Position numbers and translations under genes: made by a program. Under the pieces are notes generated by a model. That model searched no databases. It was not told where the DNA came from and was given only the letters and a program-made list of their open reading frames with translations. Below are positions 7,201 through 11,748 of a stretch of 11,748 nucleotides of DNA, one piece after another. The stretch lies in the NCBI GenBank assembly GCA_036524155.1, contig DATDCV010000150.1:1-11748 (forward strand), given 5' to 3'. Numbering within the stretch: the stretch's first letter is position 1; every line of letters starts with the position of its first letter. Origin of the DNA: DATDCV01 sp036524155. Lineage in GTDB: Bacteria; Verrucomicrobiota; Verrucomicrobiia; Limisphaerales; UBA8199.

Positions 7201-8543
7201 ACCGCCAGGATGCAGAGCATCGCCAGCAACCGGGGGACGGCCGTTTCACTCGTCGCATCGAATGCGGCCAGGGCCACCGGTTCCCCGCGGGCCAGATGGG
7301 AATGGATGTTCTCGATGGTCACGGTCGCTTCGTCGACCAGGATGCCCACCGCCAGCGCCAGTCCGCCGAGGGTCATCAGGTTGACGTTTTGTTTCGCCAT
7401 CCACAGTGCGAACGTCGCGGCGATCAAAGCCAACGGTATGTTCAGCACCACAATCAGCGCGCTGCGCCAGTCTCGCAGAAACAGCAGCACCATCAGCCCC
7501 GTCAGCACCGCTCCCAGCGCGCCCTCTTTCACCAGGTCGCGGATTGCCCGGGTCACGTAGGGCGACTGGTCAAACTCATAACTGACCTTCACATCGTCCG
7601 GCAGCACACCCTGGAAGCGGGGGATATTCTTTCTGACCAGGCTGACCACCGAAAGCGTCGAAGCGTCCGACCGCTTGGTCACCGGGATGTAAACCGTTCG
7701 CCGCCCGTTCACCAAAGCGTAGCTGGTAACAATATCTGACCCGTCAACGACTTCGCCGACGTCGCGCACGAACACCGCGGGATACGCGCCGCTGCGAATC
7801 GGGACCGCTTCGAGGTCCTTGACGTTCTTCACCACGGCGTTCACCGGCACCATCGGGTATTTCCCGTTCAGCCGCATGTTACCCGACGGGCTGATTACGT
7901 TCGCCGCCGTGATGGCCTCGACCACCTCCTCCGGGGACATGTTATACGCCCGCAGGCGTTCGGGCCTGAGGTTCACTAGAATCGACCGCGCGCTGCCGCC
8001 GAACGGCGGTGGCGCCGACACCCCGGGCAGCGTCGCAAACAACGGCCGCACCAGGTTCAGCGCCGCATCCTGCAGTTGCCCCACGGTGCGGGTCTCGCTT
8101 GAAAACACCAGGTTCCCCACCGGGACGCTGCCGGCATCGAAGCGCATGACGAATGGGGGCACGGTCCCCGGCGGCATGAACGCCCGGGCGCGATTTACGT
8201 ACGCGATCGTTTCTGCCATCGCCTGCGACATGTCCATGCCCGGGTGAAACTGGAGCTTGATGATCGCCGCTCCCTGGATTGACTTGGATTCCACGTGCTC
8301 GATACCCGTGATGTACAGAAAGTGATATTCGTAGTAGTAGGTGAGGTACCCTTCCATTTGCGACGGGTCCATTCCTCCATAAGGTTGCGCGACGTAAATC
8401 GTGGGAATCCCGAGCGGTGGAAAAATATCGCGCGCCATCTGCCGTAGCGCGAGAAACCCTCCCAGGCAAACCCCGGTGATCACCACTAATGTGGTTATCG
8501 GCCGCCGCATGGCGGCCGAAATCAGGTTCAGACCTGGGGACAT
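4290..8543 (-). CDS. fused RND efflux permease and periplasmic adaptor (MFP) in one polypeptide
   Basis: A 1417-residue continuous frame from ATG 8543; an in-frame TAA at 8555-8553 rules out a longer version. Residues 1-1040 are a full RND permease: TM1 near 17-35, a periplasmic loop 36-338, TM2-TM6 about 340-492, TM7 near 527-545, a second loop 550-875 and TM8-TM12 about 877-1030. TM4 carries Asp404-Glu405 (VDEATVTIEN) where AcrB has Asp-Asp, the proton-relay site; TM10 reads AVANAILLV with no lysine. Residues 1053-1417 are a complete membrane-fusion adaptor: signal and lipobox ending at Cys1075, lipoyl half-domains around 1117-1150 and 1214-1240, an alpha-helical hairpin about 1152-1212, a beta-barrel 1250-1335 and a membrane-proximal domain to 1407. 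The two parts are normally separate genes. Proton-driven export through the downstream TolC-family channel is expected. Substrate unknown. A one-base error at the junction is the main alternative. Confidence 0.85.
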   Translation of the reverse strand: MSPGLNLISAAMRRPITTLVVITGVCLGGFLALRQMARDIFPPLGIPTIYVAQPYGGMDPSQMEGYLTYYYEYHFLYITGIEHVESKSIQGAAIIKLQFHPGMDMSQAMAETIAYVNRARAFMPPGTVPPFVMRFDAGSVPVGNLVFSSETRTVGQLQDAALNLVRPLFATLPGVSAPPPFGGSARSILVNLRPERLRAYNMSPEEVVEAITAANVISPSGNMRLNGKYPMVPVNAVVKNVKDLEAVPIRSGAYPAVFVRDVGEVVDGSDIVTSYALVNGRRTVYIPVTKRSDASTLSVVSLVRKNIPRFQGVLPDDVKVSYEFDQSPYVTRAIRDLVKEGALGAVLTGLMVLLFLRDWRSALIVVLNIPLALIAATFALWMAKQNVNLMTLGGLALAVGILVDEATVTIENIHSHLARGEPVALAAFDATSETAVPRLLAMLCILAVFIPAFFMAGAGKALFVPLSLAVGFSMIASFLLSSTLVPVLSVWLLRHHSTPKETERRPGAFARFQLLYAGVVRRAVRFRWAVAGIYILVAAGVIYFVGRGLGTEIFPKVDAGQMQLRLRAPTGTLVENTEAIALKVLQSIKDEAGPENVALTMGLIGVHGASYPINFIYLWNGGPEEGVLQVQLKPGARMSVEELKERLRARFAREFPEVTFSFEPSDIVSRVMSFGAATPIEVAVSGPNLSASRDYAGKIRERLSRVAALRDIHFGQALDYPSVDVAINRERAGLLGVKTADTTRSLVAATTSSRFTVPNYWADPNSGVSYQLQVQVPQDRMQSLDDLKNVPIGNRRGKSVLLRNIASVSDSTAVGQYERYNMQRMITVTANVSGSDLGSVAREVKAALKDAGEPPPRSRVEVRGQVVPLEQMLGGLRTGLLLTVLVIFLLLAAYFESVQLSFIVISTVPAVVAGVALMLWATGTTLNIQSFMGAIMAVGVAVANAILLVTFAERHRLGGASADEAGAESARTRLRPILMTSFAMMAGMMPMALGLGEGSEQTAPLGRAVIGGLAIATVTTLIVLPCIFSLVRHKSSRASMSLDPTDPASGHFVKAVTTFLLCGAVVALLLAVSGCKPAAPAPAGKQPPAVSVNLVQPARGSITRNVALPALVVANQQATLYSKVTGYLKTITVDKGDEVKQGALLAEIEVPELIADEARYKAEADIAELDYRRAAAAQEKAPDLVRLQDVDTARAKSQMANANLARARTLLGFTQLGAPFSGTITRRMVDPGAFVPAATAASTPQNAALLTIADFKIVRVQVSVPEPEVPRIKKDLPVRVTVDELPGCVFEGSVTRFAQALDDETKTMLAEIDLANPAGQLRPGMYANVKIGVETHPDALLLPVEAVLFEKVGTAVFTVVEGQARRVAVKTGFNDGKSVEILEGVKPGESVIVAGKSALSNGQPVSVAGEGTRPLPQ
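5319..5426 (-). other. permease-adaptor junction with internal start codons and lipobox
   Basis: Read on the minus strand, the permease tail SLDPTDPAS begins after an in-frame ATG (Met1040, 5426). It runs into GTG at 5387 (Val1053), which would begin MKAVTTFLLCGAV, a typical adaptor signal peptide, and then the lipobox VSGC with Cys1075 (codon 5321-5319). The bases are CATTTTGTGAAA: GTG overlaps an out-of-frame TGA as GTGA, the same arrangement as the ATGA used by the TolC-family gene. Dropping one T from the run at 5391-5388 would end the permease as ...SGHL at that TGA. The GTG has only a weak GGG-type ribosome site upstream. The structure is seen directly; its use as a separate start or cleavage site is inferred. 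Confidence 0.6.
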
Positions 8544-8577
8544 ACCTTGTCTTTATGTGCCCCAACTTTGGCGATTT

Positions 8578-8603
8578 GTCCAAGGACGGCGGAAACGTCC
8601 AAG
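8578..8603. repeat. direct repeat GTCCAAG upstream of the efflux operon
   Basis: GTCCAAG occurs at 8578-8584 and again at 8597-8603, 19 bases apart, about 35-60 bases upstream of the permease start on the operon's sense strand. GGACG (8584-8588) and CGTCC (8596-8600) between and within the copies also form a five-base inverted repeat. The position is right for a regulator site, but no efflux regulator gene is in the window and the repeats are short. No convincing -35/-10 pair was found. Confidence 0.25.
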
Positions 8604-8784
8604 CCCAAGAGTTGAGAGAAAGCTCCACCTTCGGGGCCCCGTGGTGGCCCCGCCCAGGACGTAACTATCCGCTAAGCCAAGACTTTGCGCGGGATAGAGA
8701 AACAGCCGGCCTTCAGCGATGACGAGTGACAGGGAAACTGGGAAAAAACTGCCCCACAGGGCTACTCTGCGCCAACCCGGTCAG

Positions 8785-8815
8785 CCGCACTGCATGCGCA
8801 CGCCGCAGCGTGCGG
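8785..8815 (-). terminator. possible 3' hairpin downstream of the cytochrome c peroxidase gene
   Basis: CGCACGC (8797-8803), loop CGCA and GCGTGCG (8808-8814) form a perfect seven-base GC stem starting 25 bases past the peroxidase stop. A competing pairing uses CCGCAC (8785-8790) and GTGCGG (8810-8815). No U tract follows on the minus strand, so it is not a textbook intrinsic terminator. It may mark a 3' end or protect the mRNA. It separates the peroxidase from the efflux operon transcribed in the same direction. Confidence 0.35.
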
Positions 8816-8838
8816 AATTGAGTCGACCGCCTCTGTGG

Positions 8839-10218
8839 TTATAGCGGCTTGCCTTGGTATTCGCCAGTCAGCGTTGCGAGGAACGCGGCCACCGAGGCGC
8901 AGTTACCTTCGGAAAGGGCCTCGCCACATTGGTACTTTGCCATGACCCGGACCGCTTCCTTTAGGTCCGACGTCGAACCATCGTGGAAATACGGGAAGGT
9001 CTTCGCGACGTTCCGCAGGGTGGGCACCTTGAATTTGTGCAGGTCGTTTGCCGCCTTGGATGCGTTGATGCGGCCTTTGTCGGCGTCGGTTGACGCGCCG
9101 CCGCGGTCATTGAAGTAGTCGCTTTGACGCCCCATGATTTCGAACGAACCGCCGCCGAGCAGCACGCCCGAGTGGCACGTTGCGCATCCAGTCTCAGTGA
9201 AGAGGGTAAAGCCGCGCAGTTCGTCGGCTGAAACTGCTTTGGTGTCTCCACCCAGGTACTTGTCGAAGCGGGAATTTGGGGTTATCAGCGTTCGCTCGAA
9301 GGTGGCGATCGCGTCGGTGATGGTTTTTTCCGTGAAACCTTCCGGGTACGAAGCCTTGAATTCCCGGGCAAAAGCCGCGTCGGCCTCGAGCTTGCCGATG
9401 ATCTGCGGCCAGTTGGAATCCATTTCGACGGGGTTGTTGGGTGGGCCGCCGGCCTGGGCCTCGAGGGTTGGGGCGCGGCCATCCCAGAACTGCACGAATT
9501 GAAACGCCGCGTTGAACGTCGTGGGCGCGTTGATGCCGCCCTTTTGGCCGCGCACGCCCGTCGATACTTTTTCCTGGTCCGTGCCGCCCTTGGCCAGGTC
9601 GTGGCAGGTGGCGCAGGACACGGTGTTGTCACCCGAGAGGCGGTTGTCGTGATACAGCTTGCGCCCCAGCTCCGCCTTCTTGGGGTCAACTGCCAACGTC
9701 GCCGGTATGGGCGGGATCAAAGCTGTGCGAAGCGCCTCCGTCACGCCCGGCCACGAATGATGCTGCGCCCGGGTCCGGGAAATCCAATCCCGGATGGCTG
9801 CTTTGTCCGCAGCACTCAAGCCGCTCGTCCAGTGGGCGACGAGGTAAATTCCCGGCGGCATCTCGCCATCGTTGACCTCGCGCTCGATCTTCGCCAGGGC
9901 AGGCTCCGAAACCTTGAGATTCTCTCCGGGAAACAACTCGGCCACCAGGTCCATCGCGCGCAACCCTCCGGCAATGTCCGCGGCAATCAAGGCCGAGGCA
10001 CCGGGAACCTTTGCGTAAAACGGGGCTGGCGTTTCCGGCACATGACAGTGAGCGCACTTGGCTTCGAACACCGCCACCACTCGGGCGAGCGCCGGGTCAG
10101 ACGCCTTTTTTGCGGCCAGCGCCGTCCCGCTCGGTTTTCCGATCATCAGGTTCATCAACGGCACCGCCAGTACCGCTGCCACAATCACCACGGCCACGAT
10201 CAGCAACTTCTTTCGCAT
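8839..10218 (-). CDS. membrane-anchored tri-haem cytochrome c peroxidase-like protein
   Basis: A 459-residue protein starting at ATG 10218, preceded by AAAGG seven bases upstream. The frame extends 50 codons further, but that part has no protein character. Residues 1-28 form an uncleaved-looking membrane anchor or signal. The first haem site, CAHCH (55-59), lies in a domain resembling the haem-binding domain family, with a GEMPPGIY segment (Met120) and a nearby His129 as possible ligands. The remainder is a di-haem cytochrome c peroxidase/MauG-type module with CATCH at 202-206 and 345-349, the FWDGRAPTLEAQ motif with the expected catalytic Glu253, and NPVEM with Met266. Family members reduce hydrogen peroxide with electrons from the respiratory chain, in the periplasm. 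Three haems plus an anchor recall E. coli YhjA, a quinol peroxidase, but the extra domain here may be of a different type. The loop that usually carries a distal His has Val222. Confidence 0.88.
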   Translation of the reverse strand: MRKKLLIVAVVIVAAVLAVPLMNLMIGKPSGTALAAKKASDPALARVVAVFEAKCAHCHVPETPAPFYAKVPGASALIAADIAGGLRAMDLVAELFPGENLKVSEPALAKIEREVNDGEMPPGIYLVAHWTSGLSAADKAAIRDWISRTRAQHHSWPGVTEALRTALIPPIPATLAVDPKKAELGRKLYHDNRLSGDNTVSCATCHDLAKGGTDQEKVSTGVRGQKGGINAPTTFNAAFQFVQFWDGRAPTLEAQAGGPPNNPVEMDSNWPQIIGKLEADAAFAREFKASYPEGFTEKTITDAIATFERTLITPNSRFDKYLGGDTKAVSADELRGFTLFTETGCATCHSGVLLGGGSFEIMGRQSDYFNDRGGASTDADKGRINASKAANDLHKFKVPTLRNVAKTFPYFHDGSTSDLKEAVRVMAKYQCGEALSEGNCASVAAFLATLTGEYQGKPL

Positions 10219-10225
10219 ATTTCGA

Positions 10226-10230
10226 CCTTT
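10226..10230 (-). promoter_or_regulatory. Shine-Dalgarno site that sets the peroxidase start
   Basis: AAAGG on the minus strand lies seven bases upstream of the ATG at 10218. It supports this start, which opens with MRKKLL and a hydrophobic anchor, over the ATG 150 bases further upstream. Confidence 0.6.
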
Positions 10231-10403
10231 TGTTGTTACGTTCACGAATCCACCGAGTCGGATCGATAAGATAAGCTCGTTCCATGGGCAGGTTGGCACA
10301 GCGAGGAGATCCCGGCAACATCGAATGCCCTCCGTCTGTGCCTTCGCCTTTTGAATCTCCCCGGCCACAAGAGATGGAACATCCGGAAGGTCTGCGAATG
10401 ACT

Positions 10404-10453
10404 GACCGCTGTTTTAGACCGCAGCTTTAGGCTTGCGTTCGCGGGCAGCGGTC
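10404..10453. repeat. tandem 13-base repeat and inverted repeat in the divergent intergenic region
   Basis: Two adjacent 13-mers, ACCGCTGTTTTAG (10405-10417) and ACCGCAGCTTTAG (10418-10430), match at 11 of 13 positions. GACCGCTG (10404-10411) is also inverted as CAGCGGTC at 10446-10453, and CGCAGC (10420-10425) can pair with GCTTGCG (10431-10437) around a TTTAG loop with one bulge. The block sits 50-100 bases upstream of the small lipoprotein gene, between divergent genes. It may be an operator, an mRNA structure or a copy of a dispersed palindromic element; one window cannot tell. Confidence 0.4.
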
Positions 10454-10502
10454 GCAGGCTGGGTGCTCAACTGGGTCGCATGGCGTGGTCGCGTCGCAGC
10501 CT

Positions 10503-11036
10503 ATGAAGAATCGGAAGCTACGGGTAATCCTTGCTGTAAGTGGAACCATTCTCTGCAGCGGATGTACGTCCGCGCTTTGGGAACATGATCGTTTCGCCCA
10601 TTTCCGTTACCCCGCGGTCCCGAACCATGTCCGGTTGTATTACTCGGAGGGACGCAAAGACGTGCTCGTCCAATATGACGAGTCGCGGGAGGAAAACCGC
10701 GATGTTCGCACGCGGGCTTATTGGGTTGAGCCAAACGCCGTCAAAGTGAACGCCGGGCGCAAGCCGCGGTTTGTTTCGGTCCACCAGGCTGCGACGCTGG
10801 CTCCGATTCCGATCACGAACGAGGCCTGCACGGCGTCCTCGCTGTCCGGACTGCATGCGATGGTTTCCGAGGACTCGTTTACCCTTTACTCCGAACAGGA
10901 GCAACTCAACGCCTACAGGCTCCCGGTATACCCGGGTGCTTCCCAGCGGGTCAAACAGGTGCTCTTGACCCCTTTCGCGATCCTCATCGATGCTACAATT
11001 GTTGGGGCAATTATCGCAGCCCATTTTCGTCCTTAG
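10503..11036 (+). CDS. small probable lipoprotein of unknown function
   Basis: A 177-residue protein starting at ATG 10503. An in-frame GTG at 10485 would add six residues and spoil the signal. The N-terminus MKNRKLRVIL followed by a hydrophobic stretch and CSGC (Cys21) looks like a lipoprotein signal, although position -3 is Cys rather than the usual Leu, so lipidation is probable, not certain. The middle is polar and rich in Arg, Tyr and Glu (LYYSEGRKDVLVQYDESREE). Residues 150-173 hold a TPFAILIDATIVGAIIAA segment that is hydrophobic enough to enter or lie on a membrane. This TPF-x-x-x-x-D pattern faintly recalls the small YceK/YidQ-type lipoproteins, a weak comparison. I do not recognise the family. 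It is divergent from the peroxidase gene (285 bases between starts), with no visible Shine-Dalgarno site. Confidence 0.68.
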   Translation: MKNRKLRVILAVSGTILCSGCTSALWEHDRFAHFRYPAVPNHVRLYYSEGRKDVLVQYDESREENRDVRTRAYWVEPNAVKVNAGRKPRFVSVHQAATLAPIPITNEACTASSLSGLHAMVSEDSFTLYSEQEQLNAYRLPVYPGASQRVKQVLLTPFAILIDATIVGAIIAAHFRP

Positions 11037-11167
11037 CCCAGGACCCGTTGACTTCCAGGCCGACTCTCAACTTCCGCGTTTCCCACGCCTGCTACCTTCC
11101 AAAAGGAGCGGCGCCACACCTGATTACGATTGACGCTGAATGGTCTACCGGGATTCTGCAAAGCCAC

Positions 11168-11196
11168 TGTCACGCGTCTTGTGCCTGTGCTATCCT
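11168..11196 (+). promoter_or_regulatory. weak candidate promoter for the truncated MBL-like gene
   Basis: CTGTCA (11167-11172 region) and TATCCT (11191-11196) each match 4 of 6 consensus positions with about 18 bases between them. The ATG at 11207 is only ten bases past the -10-like box and has no Shine-Dalgarno site, so a nearly leaderless transcript is implied. This is a pattern match only. Confidence 0.25.
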
Positions 11197-11206
11197 CGCT
11201 TTCGCA

Positions 11207-11748
11207 ATGAACTCAGCCCTCCGCATAACGTTCGGCATGCTCGTCGGGGCGGTCGTCGCCTCCGCAGCGACCCCCGGTCCGGGCTCGCTCAATCCGCAAC
11301 TTCCGTCGTGGCTGCGCATCCTTCGGGGTCCGGTGAACGGCGGACTGATCGAGCGGGAAGGCAAATCCCTCATGGTATACGGCGATCCTTTGGGGCGGCA
11401 ACCCGCGGCTGAGATCGTCCTTCTGAGTGAAGCCCGGCGCGACGTCACATGGGCGGCGCGCGGCCTGGCACGGGCGGGAGCCAAAGTGGTTGCCCCGGAA
11501 AAGGAGGCGGAATTTCTGGCCCATCCCGAAAAGTTCTGGGCTGAACTGCGCGAGAAACGCTTTCACGACTATTCCCAGCAAACCACGAAGCTGCCGGTCG
11601 AGGCAGTCCCTATCAGCCGCACGGTCAAGGAAGGTGACACCATTACCTGGCGGGACCTTTCATTCCGAGTGCTCGATACTCCAGGCTACACGCGGGGCGC
11701 GGTCAGCTACCTTGTCGAACTTGGCGGGAAGAAGGTTGCGTTTACCGG
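11207..11748 (+). CDS. exported metallo-beta-lactamase-fold-like protein, 3' end cut by the window
   Basis: The frame starts at ATG 11207 and is still open at the last base, giving 180 complete codons. Residues 1-20 form a signal peptide with a likely cut after ASA. The strand pattern fits an MBL-fold hydrolase: LIEREGKSLMVYGDP (47-61), AEIVLLSEARRDV (68-80, the place where an HxHxDH metal motif normally sits), a helix with AAR-LARAGAKVVAP, then GDTITWRDLSFRVLDTPGYTRGAVSYL (143-169) and KKVAFTG at the edge, matching the TPGHTxG...FTGD region. The usual histidines are missing from both visible motifs: only the Asp79 of HxHxDH remains and TPGHT reads TPGYT. So it may be a non-metal or altered-metal member. 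The fold call is moderate; the function is unknown because the C-terminal part is not seen. Confidence 0.65.
   Translation, partial: MNSALRITFGMLVGAVVASAATPGPGSLNPQLPSWLRILRGPVNGGLIEREGKSLMVYGDPLGRQPAAEIVLLSEARRDVTWAARGLARAGAKVVAPEKEAEFLAHPEKFWAELREKRFHDYSQQTTKLPVEAVPISRTVKEGDTITWRDLSFRVLDTPGYTRGAVSYLVELGGKKVAFT

Noticed and set aside
7942..8628. A 228-codon minus-strand frame overlapping the permease start, and other long frames opposite or within the efflux genes (such as 4809-5423, 5200-5865, 6405-7055).
   Set aside because: They overlap clear RND, adaptor and TolC coding sequence, have low-complexity Arg/Ser/Pro/His-rich products and no recognisable domains.
8632..8651. Palindrome CGGGGCCCCG and a GGGGCC/GGCCCC stem upstream of the efflux operon.
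   Set aside because: Short GC-only palindromes are expected in GC-rich DNA, and nothing links it to a promoter or terminator.
9499..10269. A 256-codon plus-strand frame opposite the peroxidase gene.
   Set aside because: It is antisense to well-supported haem motifs, and its product is Arg/His-rich with no domain.
10219..10368. Upstream 50-codon extension of the peroxidase frame.
   Set aside because: A good AAAGG site and a typical anchor start at ATG 10218; the extension has no signal or domain.
11140..11412. A 90-codon plus-strand frame starting at ATG 11140.
   Set aside because: It overlaps the MBL-like gene in another frame and has no signal peptide or motif; the frame from 11207 has both.

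Overview
The window is GC-rich, densely coded chromosomal DNA. It looks like a Gram-negative bacterium with an outer membrane: it has a TolC-type channel, an RND pump, lipoprotein signals and periplasmic c-type cytochromes. The combination of a secreted dienelactone-hydrolase-like esterase, an Rrf2/YgfZ pair, RND clusters with an SLDPxDP tail and a metallo-beta-lactamase-like protein with an ARRDV motif suggests Verrucomicrobiota, or less likely Acidobacteriota or Planctomycetota. This placement is inference from gene style, not a marker gene. No rRNA, tRNA, CRISPR array, integrase or insertion sequence was seen.

Layout. Plus strand, 161-2879: an exported alpha/beta hydrolase, an Rrf2-family regulator and a YgfZ/GcvT-like folate-binding protein linked to Fe-S cluster maintenance. 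Minus strand, 8543 down to 2947: a complete tripartite efflux pump in only two reading frames. The first is a 1417-residue protein that joins an RND inner-membrane permease to its periplasmic adaptor. The second is a TolC-family outer-membrane channel whose ATG overlaps the upstream stop (ATGA). Minus strand, 10218 down to 8839: a membrane-anchored cytochrome c peroxidase-like protein with three CxxCH haem sites. Plus strand, 10503 to the end: a small probable lipoprotein of unknown function, then a truncated metallo-beta-lactamase-fold-like exported protein with a degenerate metal site.

The most interesting element is the permease-adaptor fusion. The RND C-terminus is normally cytoplasmic, and the adaptor's own lipoprotein signal is kept inside the fusion, where it could act as a thirteenth membrane segment that places the adaptor in the periplasm. 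The junction carries a GTG that looks like the ancestral adaptor start. Removing one T from the adjacent T run would recreate two separate genes with a GTGA stop/start overlap. The fused and split states are therefore one base apart: this is either a real recent fusion that forces 1:1 permease:adaptor stoichiometry, or a one-base sequence error. Both can be tested.
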